From the NCBI GenBank assembly GCA_051530055.1, contig CM121341.1:10850001-10914000 (forward strand): DNA of 64,000 nucleotides, written 5' to 3'. Under the pieces are notes generated by a model. It searched no databases. It saw only the letters and a list, made by a program, of their open reading frames with translations, and was not told where the DNA came from. Numbering within the stretch: position 1 is the first letter of the stretch; each line of letters opens with the position of its first letter. Below, piece by piece: positions 10,754 to 23,538 of this stretch. The DNA comes from Neoechinorhynchus agilis. Taxonomy: Eukaryota; Acanthocephala. Made by a program: the position numbers and the translations under genes.

Positions 10754-11278
10754 CTATAACGCTTTCCTTCCGACCCTAGACATCATATCAAGCTGGATCA
10801 AAGGGTAGAAGTACAGTCCGCTGTTGAAGTCCCAGTTAAACCGGACCCCCGAAACGAAAGGTACATCTAACCTTCTCAGAAGGCGATGAGCGTACGAGTT
10901 ATTCGCAGCACAAATGAACGAATAGATGTTTTCTTGCAGTGTAATCGATTCATATGTCTCGCCCATGTGAGATCCCGCGGGAAGCGTCAGACCGAAAACG
11001 TCATAAGGGAAACCTCCCACTTCGCTTTTCCGGCAGAAGATGAACCTTTCGACTGTCCAAGCATCGTCCTCCATAGTCAAAAAAATCACATATAACGTGG
11101 GAGCCGTCCGTACCCCGAAGGTGTCCAAGAGCATGTGGTACGAATAAGTACCTTCTGACTCAACAGCATAGTTCTCACAAATAGGGATGGGATTCCATGG
11201 TGTGCGGACTAGTAAGCATATTTGTTCCGGTGGATCCGCGAACTTCCTGAGACGCAAAGCAACAACATAACGATCCAA
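10754..11278 (-). other. Unrecognised 174-aa ORF (possible virus-like fossil)
   Basis: The frame is rich in aromatic residues (VRFNWDFNSGLYFYPLIQLD; GGFPYDVFGLTLPAGS) with no signal peptide, membrane segment or catalytic motif I can name. It lies about 60 bp upstream of the 205-aa frame and in the same orientation, and the two probably belong to one old element. The composition is more like a structural or nucleic-acid-associated protein than an enzyme, but this is only an impression. Confidence 0.35.
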
Positions 11279-11663
11279 CGAATGGCTGCGCTGTGCACCG
11301 CCCTCTTCCCATACTGCCCGATCGCTAGCTATCCTCTCAAAGCAATCCGTTACATTAAGTTAAATACAAACGACCTCAAACGGCACACTGTGCCAAAAAC
11401 CTGTAGACAGTGCCTCCCACGACGATCGTTACAGCAGGGGCGGGATAGTGAGGGCTGGTTCCTCATCTACTGAAAGTAGCTCCCTTAATGGCGTGAAATT
11501 GGAAGGGGACCCATCTATAGTATGACTCATACAGCTAGCTCCACAAATCGTTAAAAATGCGAGCTTTTCCTGACGCTTTCGCTGGAGGGGGCTACCAGAT
11601 TGACCATGTTGACCGAATCCGCAAATTCCATCTTAGAGATGAAGTTAACCATGTCTGAAGTTA

Positions 11664-12017
11664 TTAAATTGAACTCCCGATCTTCGCATGCAATGCCGTC
11701 CACTCGATGAAGGTCACACGAATGTAATATCGATCTTCAACCGGGCCAGAAGCTACTGTAGAGACCGTCCTCCGGTCGGAAGTGGTCAACTTACCGACGG
11801 TGCCCGATCGAACTACTGACACTACGCTAGGGAACCACAACCAAATAGTGGCCATCAAATCCTGTTGCGTATGACCAGGGTCAATTCGAATTTGCCGAAA
11901 GCTTCTTTTTTTGATGAGAAGGAGGCTGACGCCTTGAAAATTCGCAATGAAGAGTTCAATAAAACTCGAGCGTGTTACAATTCGCCATTGAAAATACAAA
12001 ACCACTCGAAGGAACAA
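11664..12017 (-). other. Unrecognised 117-aa ORF upstream in the same cluster
   Basis: The frame is rich in Val, Thr and Ser in its second half (RRTVSTVASGPVEDRYYIR) and hydrophobic at its start. It lies about 385 bp upstream of the 174-aa frame on the same strand, at the edge of dispersed repeat R. No family is recognised. It is treated as part of the same fossil cluster. Confidence 0.25.
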
Positions 12018-12026
12018 TTGGATGGA

Positions 12027-12747
12027 ATTAATTTTTCTATGATTCTATCTTTTCAAAAAACCGCCGTAATTATTTGACGATAATAAAACGTAAAGCAAAT
12101 AAATGAGTATGTCGACGTTATACGATTGACGCTAAAAAATAAAACCGTGCTTCTTCCGTATTTACACCGTTTTCATTCTCAACGTCGAATCGAGTGCGCG
12201 CTTCGTTTCACCATTTTTACGCAATGGCGTCGATGTGCTCTTCCAAGTGACTTAAAGTGAGATCGAGCATTTCGACTGCTTAAAGTGTGGGTTATTAATG
12301 CTCAATTGAAAAGGTACGCAATTACGGTAATTTTTTTAAATGAGGAAATCATCTAATCTCCTCGCTGTTTTTTCTGCCTTCTAAATTCGAAACGTTTCAA
12401 CCGTTCCGAGCCTTTTCGTGCGCTGCGATTTGTTGAGTTCGCTTTGGATTTAAGCGCTTGGTTTCTCTTTTGGTTGTCTTCGGGTCAAGTATTCTGCGGT
12501 GTTCTATTATAATCTTCAATATGCCACTAGGTATTCACTAGCGTTTTTTGTTTGTTCTTTACTCCTTTATGGTGTTAACTTGTCATTTGGTAAACATTCG
12601 TTTCAGAGCTACTTTCTTGCAGGTATTCTAGCTCAGTGTATATATTATTCAAGGTAAAAAATTATAGTACCCTCGCATAGCGTTAAGAAGGACGCCTATA
12701 ACTCTAGATACGGTTTCGCTTCCTGTCACCTCAACTAAATTGGTTAG
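12027..12747. repeat. Dispersed repeat R, left-arm copy
   Basis: About 720 bp that recurs in direct orientation at 61752-62466 with only scattered base changes, and in mirror at 16884-17604. It carries no long frame. The boundary at the 3' side is sharp (…caactaaattggttaga), where flanking sequences diverge. A second, internally deleted copy follows at 62467-62640. It could be a solo LTR or a non-autonomous element; no terminal repeats are obvious. Confidence 0.8.
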
Positions 12748-13522
12748 AATGTAGCAATTGTACACTTGGTGCATCAGCGTCTTGTCTTTTGCTCTGTTTC
12801 GCGTGCCTGAACTGAGCCCTGCAAACATTTTCTCGCTTGCCCCGCAGATGAATCTTCTGAGCAACGGGCTAACCTGCAGGAGTGACTTTGCGCCATCCAC
12901 ATGCTCGTTGCTGCCTTCTGGAGGAATGCGATCTTCTTGTTGTCATTGAATCACCTCAGGTTTACTAGCCTCGGCCACTCTGCAACCATGCAGTGGACCA
13001 GCACACTCAGTTCTACCATCTTATGGTGCTGATTGTAGGAACTGAAGTCGTATGAAACTGCCCATCCATGGGACCCTTTCCAGTGTTTTCCCGTGCAAGC
13101 CAACACGTCTTCTAGCTGTGATTTTCACAACCAAGTGTTAGTTAGAGAATTTTATATACTTCTTTAGCACTACGTCCGACCCTGTTAAAACAATCTGCGA
13201 TTGCAATGATAGTTTTGGGCTTATTTGACCGGAAACACGTATGTGCCACATTTAGATTCATTAAAGGTTCAACCAATTGGCAAAGCTCTTTATTAGCTGC
13301 AAATACGTTTTATTGATTAAGAAGAACGATCCATACACTTGCCAGCATCCACCTTTGCTGAAGTTGTCTGGATGTCGGATGTTGAGGCAGGGAGGTGGGA
13401 TTTGCCTTTGGAGTTTTACAGGAGAATGGCCGATTGGGAGTTTTTCCTTGTTCTCCGGTTGTTAAGGAAAGGTTGGGTTTGGGGGAGGAAGGATTTTTGG
13501 TGGAGAGTGGTACGAGCGAGAG
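12748..13522. other. No recognised gene
   Basis: Only short frames are present: an 83-aa minus-strand frame at 12649-12900 that runs into repeat R, and overlapping frames on both strands at 13277-13631. None has a recognisable motif, and two-strand openness at 13310-13631 suggests composition and not coding. Confidence 0.5.
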
Positions 13523-13700
13523 CACATCTTTCCAGGAGCACACTGGAGAAATCAATGTCCTTATTATTCATGAATTTTGTGCCCAGTTGCTTTGTCAAAT
13601 AATGCCGATTATCTTGATTTGATGTTATCAATTGCAGGATATAAGGAGTGGCGACCTTAGCGGAACGAACGATTTCGTATGCAAGATTGAAAAATACCTA
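13523..13700. repeat. Dispersed repeat S, left-arm copy
   Basis: Shares tttccaggagca…ctggagaaatca and the following block, through the sequence near cgatttcgtat, with 53665-53812 in direct orientation, plus the mirror at 15931-16108. The copy at 53665 lacks about 30 bp present here and lies just after a Gypsy LTR start. Confidence 0.75.
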
Positions 13701-15930
13701 CCTATAGGGTAATCATCGAATCTGAGAAAGTTAACGTCGTAACTAAGTTTACCTTTTGAGCCTATAAATTGTTCAGACAGTAAGACAAAGAAGTTTTATA
13801 ATATGTCTTACTATTTCGAAGTGCAGGTTGTGTCTAATCAGTGGAACTCTCTATAAAATATTTGAGGAATTTCGCGGTCTTAAAAATGAAAATAACAAAC
13901 ATTGCCAATGAGTAATATGAGCGTTGTTATAAAATCAAAGCTTGCGATTGCAAGTTAAAATAGGCACCGGCTGTTTGCTGGACCAAAAATACACCGTATT
14001 CGCTAACACCCGTTAGGGAATTAACTCACATTTGTTAATATTTCAAGCTGTGGGTTTAGTATAGTTTCGGCAAACTACTTACGGCCTTCATATACAAAAA
14101 CTACGAAATCGCGTTCTAATATCGAATTATTATTTATTATTCATATGGCGCTTTCAAACACACACAAATCAGTTCTCCAATTTTTAAGTTTATGAGATCC
14201 AGCATCTCCCGGGCCTAGGACAACTGTGAGTTGAAGGACGATCTCTTAAATCCCTCACAGTAGCCTCGAGTACCCTTTTTATTGTCTATTAATAAGTATC
14301 CTTTTCCTATCCTGAGCCTGTAAAAGAGGGATGAGCGTAAAGAAATCACTTACCTCTTTCCGGTTTAATAGATTAGTGGAATTAATGGGTTAAAAACTAG
14401 AAGAGTTATTGTAAAAGATTGTAAGAATTGAAGAGTTGTACTTAAAATATTTACAGATAGAATTAAGATTAGAGAAAACCAGATTTTAGACAAGAAAAGT
14501 CTTGTTAAAAAGGAAAAAAGGGTTCCGTATCTATATTATTTCTAAAAAGAATACTACTAAGCTTATTTAGCAAAATACGAAAAAAAGGAAAGCCTATTTT
14601 CAGGGGGCCGGCCTCATGCGAAAAAACAAATGGAACCCCCTAAAAAGATTTTTAAAACTTTGGAGATAAAAGGAGAAGTGGCGGAGAGCCTTTTTGCTCT
14701 TTTGATGAAGATAACTGTTTTTGCCAATAGGCTTTCAACGGAAGAGTTGATAAATGTTCTATGATTCTTACAGGGGAAGTCTACACCTAAAATCCTCGAA
14801 TGTGATCTAAAGTTGCAACTTTAGATCACATTCGAGGATTTTAGGTGTAGACTTCCCCTGTAAGAATCATAGAACATTTATCAACTCTTCCGTTGAAAGC
14901 CTATTGGCAAAAACAGTTATCTTCATCAAAAGAGCAAAAAGGCTCTCCGCCACTTCTCCTTTTATCTCCAAAGTTTTAAAAATCTTTTTAGGGGGTTCCA
15001 TTTGTTTTTTCGCATGAGGCCGGCCCCCTGAAAATAGGCTTTCCTTTTTTTCGTATTTTGCTAAATAAGCTTAGTAGTATTCTTTTTAGAAATAATATAG
15101 ATACGGAACCCTTTTTTCCTTTTTAACAAGACTTTTCTTGTCTAAAATCTGGTTTTCTCTAATCTTAATTCTATCTGTAAATATTTTAAGTACAACTCTT
15201 CAATTCTTACAATCTTTTACAATAACTCTTCTAGTTTTTAACCCATTAATTCCACTAATCTATTAAACCGGAAAGAGGTAAGTGATTTCTTTACGCTCAT
15301 CCCTCTTTTACAGGCTCAGGATAGGAAAAGGATACTTATTAATAGACAATAAAAAGGGTACTCGAGGCTACTGTGAGGGATTTAAGAGATCGTCCTTCAA
15401 CTCACAGTTGTCCTAGGCCCGGGAGATGCTGGATCTCATAAACTTAAAAATTGGAGAACTGATTTGTGTGTGTTTGAAAGCGCCATATGAATAATAAATA
15501 ATAATTCGATATTAGAACGCGATTTCGTAGTTTTTGTATATGAAGGCCGTAAGTAGTTTGCCGAAACTATACTAAACCCACAGCTTGAAATATTAACAAA
15601 TGTGAGTTAATTCCCTAACGGGTGTTAGCGAATACGGTGTATTTTTGGTCCAGCAAACAGCCGGTGCCTATTTTAACTTGCAATCGCAAGCTTTGATTTT
15701 ATAACAACGCTCATATTACTCATTGGCAATGTTTGTTATTTTCATTTTTAAGACCGCGAAATTCCTCAAATATTTTATAGAGAGTTCCACTGATTAGACA
15801 CAACCTGCACTTCGAAATAGTAAGACATATTATAAAACTTCTTTGTCTTACTGTCTGAACAATTTATAGGCTCAAAAGGTAAACTTAGTTACGACGTTAA
15901 CTTTCTCAGATTCGATGATTACCCTATAGG
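13701..15930. other. Gene-free centre of palindrome A
   Basis: AT-rich sequence folded on itself around 14815/14816. The only coding-like signal is a 44-aa frame at 14630-14764 on the plus strand (MEPPKKIFKTLEIKGEVAES), mirrored at 14867-15001 on the minus strand. It may be the start of an ORF cut off by the fold. Nothing else is recognised. Confidence 0.7.
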
Positions 15931-16108
15931 TAGGTATTTTTCAATCTTGCATACGAAATCGTTCGTTCCGCTAAGGTCGCCACTCCTTATATCCTGCAAT
16001 TGATAACATCAAATCAAGATAATCGGCATTATTTGACAAAGCAACTGGGCACAAAATTCATGAATAATAAGGACATTGATTTCTCCAGTGTGCTCCTGGA
16101 AAGATGTG
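15931..16108. repeat. Dispersed repeat S, mirror copy
   Basis: Exact reverse complement of 13523-13700. Confidence 0.75.
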
Positions 16109-16883
16109 CTCTCGCTCGTACCACTCTCCACCAAAAATCCTTCCTCCCCCAAACCCAACCTTTCCTTAACAACCGGAGAACAAGGAAAAACTCCCAATCG
16201 GCCATTCTCCTGTAAAACTCCAAAGGCAAATCCCACCTCCCTGCCTCAACATCCGACATCCAGACAACTTCAGCAAAGGTGGATGCTGGCAAGTGTATGG
16301 ATCGTTCTTCTTAATCAATAAAACGTATTTGCAGCTAATAAAGAGCTTTGCCAATTGGTTGAACCTTTAATGAATCTAAATGTGGCACATACGTGTTTCC
16401 GGTCAAATAAGCCCAAAACTATCATTGCAATCGCAGATTGTTTTAACAGGGTCGGACGTAGTGCTAAAGAAGTATATAAAATTCTCTAACTAACACTTGG
16501 TTGTGAAAATCACAGCTAGAAGACGTGTTGGCTTGCACGGGAAAACACTGGAAAGGGTCCCATGGATGGGCAGTTTCATACGACTTCAGTTCCTACAATC
16601 AGCACCATAAGATGGTAGAACTGAGTGTGCTGGTCCACTGCATGGTTGCAGAGTGGCCGAGGCTAGTAAACCTGAGGTGATTCAATGACAACAAGAAGAT
16701 CGCATTCCTCCAGAAGGCAGCAACGAGCATGTGGATGGCGCAAAGTCACTCCTGCAGGTTAGCCCGTTGCTCAGAAGATTCATCTGCGGGGCAAGCGAGA
16801 AAATGTTTGCAGGGCTCAGTTCAGGCACGCGAAACAGAGCAAAAGACAAGACGCTGATGCACCAAGTGTACAATTGCTACATT
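16109..16883. other. No recognised gene (mirror of 12748-13522)
   Basis: Short frames only, on both strands; same content as the left-arm stretch. Confidence 0.5.
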
Positions 16884-17604
16884 CTAACCAATTTAGTTGA
16901 GGTGACAGGAAGCGAAACCGTATCTAGAGTTATAGGCGTCCTTCTTAACGCTATGCGAGGGTACTATAATTTTTTACCTTGAATAATATATACACTGAGC
17001 TAGAATACCTGCAAGAAAGTAGCTCTGAAACGAATGTTTACCAAATGACAAGTTAACACCATAAAGGAGTAAAGAACAAACAAAAAACGCTAGTGAATAC
17101 CTAGTGGCATATTGAAGATTATAATAGAACACCGCAGAATACTTGACCCGAAGACAACCAAAAGAGAAACCAAGCGCTTAAATCCAAAGCGAACTCAACA
17201 AATCGCAGCGCACGAAAAGGCTCGGAACGGTTGAAACGTTTCGAATTTAGAAGGCAGAAAAAACAGCGAGGAGATTAGATGATTTCCTCATTTAAAAAAA
17301 TTACCGTAATTGCGTACCTTTTCAATTGAGCATTAATAACCCACACTTTAAGCAGTCGAAATGCTCGATCTCACTTTAAGTCACTTGGAAGAGCACATCG
17401 ACGCCATTGCGTAAAAATGGTGAAACGAAGCGCGCACTCGATTCGACGTTGAGAATGAAAACGGTGTAAATACGGAAGAAGCACGGTTTTATTTTTTAGC
17501 GTCAATCGTATAACGTCGACATACTCATTTATTTGCTTTACGTTTTATTATCGTCAAATAATTACGGCGGTTTTTTGAAAAGATAGAATCATAGAAAAAT
17601 TAAT
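16884..17604. repeat. Dispersed repeat R, mirror copy
   Basis: Exact reverse complement of 12027-12747 and an inverted relative of 61752-62466. Confidence 0.8.
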
Positions 17605-17613
17605 TCCATCCAA

Positions 17614-19556
17614 TTGTTCCTTCGAGTGGTTTTGTATTTTCAATGGCGAATTGTAACACGCTCGAGTTTTATTGAACTCTTCATTGCGAATTTTCAAGGC
17701 GTCAGCCTCCTTCTCATCAAAAAAAGAAGCTTTCGGCAAATTCGAATTGACCCTGGTCATACGCAACAGGATTTGATGGCCACTATTTGGTTGTGGTTCC
17801 CTAGCGTAGTGTCAGTAGTTCGATCGGGCACCGTCGGTAAGTTGACCACTTCCGACCGGAGGACGGTCTCTACAGTAGCTTCTGGCCCGGTTGAAGATCG
17901 ATATTACATTCGTGTGACCTTCATCGAGTGGACGGCATTGCATGCGAAGATCGGGAGTTCAATTTAATAACTTCAGACATGGTTAACTTCATCTCTAAGA
18001 TGGAATTTGCGGATTCGGTCAACATGGTCAATCTGGTAGCCCCCTCCAGCGAAAGCGTCAGGAAAAGCTCGCATTTTTAACGATTTGTGGAGCTAGCTGT
18101 ATGAGTCATACTATAGATGGGTCCCCTTCCAATTTCACGCCATTAAGGGAGCTACTTTCAGTAGATGAGGAACCAGCCCTCACTATCCCGCCCCTGCTGT
18201 AACGATCGTCGTGGGAGGCACTGTCTACAGGTTTTTGGCACAGTGTGCCGTTTGAGGTCGTTTGTATTTAACTTAATGTAACGGATTGCTTTGAGAGGAT
18301 AGCTAGCGATCGGGCAGTATGGGAAGAGGGCGGTGCACAGCGCAGCCATTCGTTGGATCGTTATGTTGTTGCTTTGCGTCTCAGGAAGTTCGCGGATCCA
18401 CCGGAACAAATATGCTTACTAGTCCGCACACCATGGAATCCCATCCCTATTTGTGAGAACTATGCTGTTGAGTCAGAAGGTACTTATTCGTACCACATGC
18501 TCTTGGACACCTTCGGGGTACGGACGGCTCCCACGTTATATGTGATTTTTTTGACTATGGAGGACGATGCTTGGACAGTCGAAAGGTTCATCTTCTGCCG
18601 GAAAAGCGAAGTGGGAGGTTTCCCTTATGACGTTTTCGGTCTGACGCTTCCCGCGGGATCTCACATGGGCGAGACATATGAATCGATTACACTGCAAGAA
18701 AACATCTATTCGTTCATTTGTGCTGCGAATAACTCGTACGCTCATCGCCTTCTGAGAAGGTTAGATGTACCTTTCGTTTCGGGGGTCCGGTTTAACTGGG
18801 ACTTCAACAGCGGACTGTACTTCTACCCTTTGATCCAGCTTGATATGATGTCTAGGGTCGGAAGGAAAGCGTTATAGTGAACAATTTCCACCTAATCCTT
18901 ATTAGCTGCCCGGCCTCTCGAAGCCTTTCTATCGACAGTTGGATGTCGGCCAGATAGCCTTCAGAGTGCCAAATACGGGTCGTCGAAGAGTTGGAACGGT
19001 GAGCGATATCTATGCTTATAGTAGCACTACGGGGAATCGGGGTATATCGATTCATTCTGCTCATCCGCTGGCCTGGGCTTTTGCGAGATGGACTCGCGAC
19101 CCGCTTGAAACGGATGTCAACCATCGAACCATTGATACATTGTGTAAAATCAGTCGACTCGTTGGTGATCTAATGAATTCCAGTTACTGTCCCCAAAAGG
19201 AGTATAGAGACAGAGTTTCACTCGGAGTTTCTAACTTTGAAGAGGATAGGCTGGAAAGTTACGATATCGGTACGAAGTTCTATGCATCCAATATGGCTTG
19301 GTCGTTGGTGGAAGCTAATAATTTGAACATTTTCAGAGTAGGCGAGAACGTTCCTGTTACTGAGGTGATGCGTCCTAACAAAGCGACGAACGAAGAGGGT
19401 GGAACACGCGTCGAGGACCAAGAAGTGATCAGCCAGGTACCGATCCAACCAAGGCGTAGTGATCGAATACGGCGGAAGCCTAAATTACCTTATGACGATT
19501 TTCTGTGGGGGAGAAGATGTGGTGACCATCGATCCATGTGCACGCATAATTATTGA
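17614..19556 (+). other. Unrecognised ORF cluster (possible virus-like or LTR fossil), mirror copy
   Basis: Plus-strand frames of 117 aa (17614-17967), 174 aa (18353-18877) and 205 aa (18939-19556), identical to those at 11664-12017, 10754-11278 and 10075-10692. The last ends in the Gypsy-like RRSDRIRRKP tail and is followed within about 20 bp by an LTR-like TGTGGTGACC start. The cluster is broken, with several interruptions, and its family is not recognised apart from the tail. Confidence 0.4.
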
Positions 19557-19623
19557 TTTATATGTGTGCGCATGCACCTTCGAGTGTGCAGAGGTGGAGT
19601 AAAGCATTAAAATTTGCTGTAAT

Positions 19624-21151
19624 ATGTCGCGCAAAAATCCAACTGCTAGGCGTCAAATCGAATCCCATGATTTGAGGCCTCCTGATCCTTTTGAAAAACG
19701 CAAAACTAATCCGGTGGTCAATGACAACGTTAGTTCGGAGGGTCTCAGGGATGGGTATGTTGGTATTCCTCTCGATGTGGTTTTGAGTAATGGGTGTCCT
19801 ACCCCCCAGAGTTTTGTTGATAAGACCAGTGTGGTTTTCCTAAACAATAATGGGTTTTCGGCCCCCCACACGCAAGTTGTTAATTTAGACAAAGATGGGT
19901 TAAACTCTTCCAATGCTCCAAGGTTTGAAAACATACATAGTTTAACTAAAGTTGTGAATAATAATGACTCCTCATTCAATTATTAAGTCTCAGTTGATGT
20001 CCATCAGGAGTTTACGCCGAAATTCCGGAGACTCAAAGAGGAATTTATTCTTCGTATTAAAAAGGAAAATTTAAAAAGTGCCTTTCTAAGCGAGGTGGTT
20101 AAACATTACCTTACTAATTAAGTATCACCAAAAAAAATGGGGAAGTGTAAAAATTTATCAGATCAAAAAATATTTCTCAACAAAATGGGCTCACTTAATA
20201 GCATTCGTAAGTTATGAAGGGCGTGGAGATTTTTCTAAAATGTTAAAAGATTGTCAGGTGGATTTTGCGGATATTTCGCGTAAAACTTCGCTGCTTGTTT
20301 TCAATATTCCAAATATGAATCAGGAGGGCCTTTCTATGTTTGAACAAAAATTCCAAGTTAAAACTATTAAATTTCTCTTCAATAATCCGGATAAACATCC
20401 TTATGCTCTACTAGTACAATGTTCATCTAACATAATTTATAAATTAAAAGGCACTTCGGCGGGTTTTCTGGCCCACTGGATAAACTTTTCTTTTCCCAGA
20501 CCAAACTCGATTTATGATTATATTTTGACCCAATGTAAGAAATGCAACAAATGGGCCATTCTATTTCACAATGCAAAAATGATACGAAATGCGGCACCTG
20601 TGCTGAAAATCATTTTTCTTCATCATGCCAACGCAGTAGAATATGTTGTTGCAATTGTGGTGGAAATCAAGAAGCCTTTAAAAGGTTCTGCCCTGCAGCA
20701 GTAAAATACTTCAAATCATATGAAAATTCTAACGGTTATAAATCCAATGTCTGGGTAAACAGAAGCAAGCCTCGCGCTCCTGTTCTCATAATACTTCATT
20801 TAGCCAAGCATATGATGGACAGTTTTTGGAATCCTTAGTGGGTCAAATTCGCTCCCTGCAAGACCAAGTCAAAGTTCTTTACAAAAAAATTGAAGAAAAA
20901 GGCGTAATAATAAATTCGTTAAAAAATTCACTAGACAAGAACGGTGACTCGGGAAGGTGTAAGTCGGAAGAGAGTAGGATGGTTGATAATATGGAAGATA
21001 TCGCAATGGAAGATAAGGTGAATGTGATGACTATGGATAAATCTCCTTCCTTTAATCCTTATAAAAGGAAAACGGAAAACAAGTTGGACAATAATGATCC
21101 TAAAATCTTTTTTAGGGAAGAGAGCAACTCTTCGCCTGACAGATGGGTGAA
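19624..21151 (+). mobile_element. LINE-A ORF1, broken, mirror copy
   Basis: Plus-strand copy of 8480-10007. N-terminal frame 19624-19986, central domain 20240-20704, knuckle frame 20542-20838, coiled-coil frame 20826-21151. Shortly after the last frame, a ttcttgtcatattcttag acceptor-like sequence precedes SLC22 coding sequence. Confidence 0.75.
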
Positions 21152-21170
21152 ATTTCTTGTCATATTCTTA

Positions 21171-22206
21171 GCGTTGAAATTTTCGCAGTCGAATACAGAG
21201 GTATCCCGTTCATAAAAGCTAATTTCGTTTGGTGTATAGGAATGTTGATGTTGGATTTAGTCGCTTATTTTGTTAGAGGGTGGCGGAATCTTTATTTGAC
21301 AGTTTATGTTACAGTCGCAATCACTGTACTCCATTATTGGATTATGAGAGAAAGTTTATTTTGGCTTGCAGTTCATAAACGAAAAGCTGATGTAAATGAA
21401 ATATTAACCGAAGCATACAAAATGAATTCAACGAAACCACAAGATCAAATGTTTCTTTTACTTGACGACATCAGACTAATAGCCGATAATTCAGAGGTCC
21501 AAACTCGTGTAACGCTGCTAAATCGGATAAAGAAAAACTTAAAAGCAATGTTTTCGTCAATTGTGTTTCCATACTCGTTGTTTTGTGGATGTATCATAAT
21601 GTCATTGGCTTTTTTGGTTATTTCGGATTTACACTATCAGCGTCCGCATTTTCGTCCAACATCTACCTCCATTTCTTTATCACAACTATTATTGAAATTC
21701 CACAGTTTGTCTTATGCAGCGTCGCAGCGAAATTCTTCGGACGAAAAACTCTAAGTCTTTTCAGCAATCTTTTGCTTGCATTCATATTTGTCCTTCCTTC
21801 AAGCAATAACGAAGCCTTGAAGGTCTTCAATCACATCGCAAAGTTCTCGACTTCGACTAATGGTGATATCGTTTGGATGCTCGTAACAGAGCTATTTCCA
21901 ACGAAGTACAGACAATTCGGATTTGGATTTGCTTTTTTTGTCGCTGGAATAGTAACAGCTTTAAGTCCTTTCTTGAAAGATCAACTGACTACTCAAAGAC
22001 TCGCAACTATGCTCTCGAATGGAGGTTTTGCACTTTTTGCTGCCATACTGATAATCTTTTTACCTGAAACAAAATACCATACGATGGCAGAACTTTCTGA
22101 TATGAAGGGGCTAGGACAATGCGCAAGAGAAACATTTAGTTGGATGCTGAGGAAGTTAAATGATGAACACGTGTGGGAGCTTCAGGATATAAAAAATGAA
22201 GATTAG
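21171..22206 (+). pseudogene. SLC22-like transporter 3' part, mirror copy
   Basis: Plus-strand copy of 7425-8460, with the same frame change near 21530-21546 and the stop at 22204-22206. If palindrome A is an artefact, this is the real genomic copy and the gene may exist only once here. The length (about 345 codons) compares with roughly 550 for full-length SLC22 proteins. The N-terminal TM1-TM3 and extracellular loop are not in the window. Confidence 0.75.
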
Positions 22207-23066
22207 TGTGAGTGTTCGGGAATTGATTTAAAGAAGTAAAAAGGCATTTTGTCAAAGATTGTAGGTAGAGATTAAAATTTGTACAGCTAAGATATTTTTA
22301 AAGAAAGGTTTCCGGTTGTATATTGCATGGCGATATTTGCTGCACAAATAATGTAGTCGATTCATCCAAAACGTTCGTGAGAAAACGATTTTCGACCCTC
22401 ATCGACCGTAGTTAAGTTGTTCAATCGGTGTATGCGACTGGATTAATTTATAAGACCGCATTTTGCAGACTCCGTTATCTTTAATGGAATCACCATGCCC
22501 AAAAAGTCCAACGAAATATTGCGCATTCGCTATTAAAATAGCAATCGGCTGGAATCAGCTTAAACTGCTGCCATTCGCCGTGCTTGTTTGGCCCAGGAAC
22601 GATGAGTACACGTTTGGGTACTTCAAAGCGATTCTTTGCTCAGAGGATGAATTCATCTGATGATACCAGTTCGAAATTGGATTAAGTCGGTGGATATCAA
22701 TAAGAAAGGGGCAGATGCTACAACGGGTTGTTAAAGCTACAATTCTAAATCATTGAAGTTCAGGTTGTTTTACAAAAAAAACGCCCTGGCCACTTTAAAG
22801 ACAAAGAAAAAGAATGATTATTAGCGATGTTAAAGAAACTGATAGGAACTATGCCAGCATTATGGGCACGACCTCCACCATTGGCGAGCTGGGACATTTA
22901 ACATGGCAATAAAAAATTCGATGAAGCAAGAAAATCCCAAATGTATTCGGTACAGAAGTCATTATTTAAAAAATAAAAAATATGAAAAATGTAAGTTTTT
23001 TATGGTGCAACAGTCCCAGAGCAAACAAGTGCGATCGTATCAACAAAACACCGATTATTCAATTTT
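22207..23066. other. No recognised gene (mirror of 6565-7424)
   Basis: Probably begins with the SLC22 3' untranslated region; the rest is unassigned AT-rich DNA. Confidence 0.6.
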
Positions 23067-23120
23067 TTAAAATTCGTCCATTATTTTCCAAATTTTCACC
23101 GGTTGCACACACAACAACAA

Positions 23121-23354
23121 AACGTTTAGCTCTCCCCTCAGTGGTCCGACCACACTCGCCTTGTTTCCTCTTTGGATCGCGAGACCAATGTTTTGGCGTA
23201 GGAAGGCTCCAGCTCTTGTATTTCCTGTCTTAGCCTGGAGTCTACTCGATAACTCCTTCGTAAATCTAAGTGGCGAGCTACCGAGCGCACCAAGAGTCTC
23301 CACTCCAAAGGGTATAAAAACGTGAGACCTACTAAATTCTCTATACTGCGCCAC
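23121..23354 (-). mobile_element. RT-C C-terminal fragment, mirror copy
   Basis: Minus-strand copy of 6277-6510, with the FLRQNIGLAIQRGN signature. Confidence 0.65.
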
Positions 23355-23538
23355 CTTTCAGTCCTCCGCCGCAGTAGCCGCTTCCCCTGGGGATTGCACC
23401 ACAAACCTCTTGTTACTTGCCGCGAACGTGTCTACACCCGTGGCGACTTATAACGCCAAATTTTAAGGCGTAATCTTTTTGGAGTATCTTCAATGCCATC
23501 ATGGAGTCCGCCCTAGATAAGCAGAATATCAATGGAAA

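Larger units (their letters stand above)
1..14815. repeat. Palindrome A, left arm
   Basis: This is the left half of a giant inverted repeat. Every open frame here reappears on the opposite strand at 29631 minus its coordinate, with the same length and sequence, and the first 60 bases are the exact reverse complement of 29571-29630. No indel is seen over 14.8 kb, because the coordinate sum stays at 29631 from the outer edge to the centre. The arm reaches the window edge, so the true outer boundary is not visible. Arms this identical are either newly formed or a sequencing or assembly fold-back; I favour the artefact. Confidence 0.97.

Noticed and set aside
12649-12900. An 83-aa minus-strand frame as a gene.
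   Set aside because: It runs into dispersed repeat R, whose other copy does not keep the frame's upstream part.
13277-13631. Several 60-90-aa frames open on both strands.
   Set aside because: They overlap each other in opposite strands, have no motif and no relatives beyond the palindrome mirror; compositional openness is more likely.
21530-21546. Programmed frameshift in the SLC22-like gene.
   Set aside because: No frameshift is known in this family and the site is an ordinary A-rich run; mutation or sequencing error is simpler.
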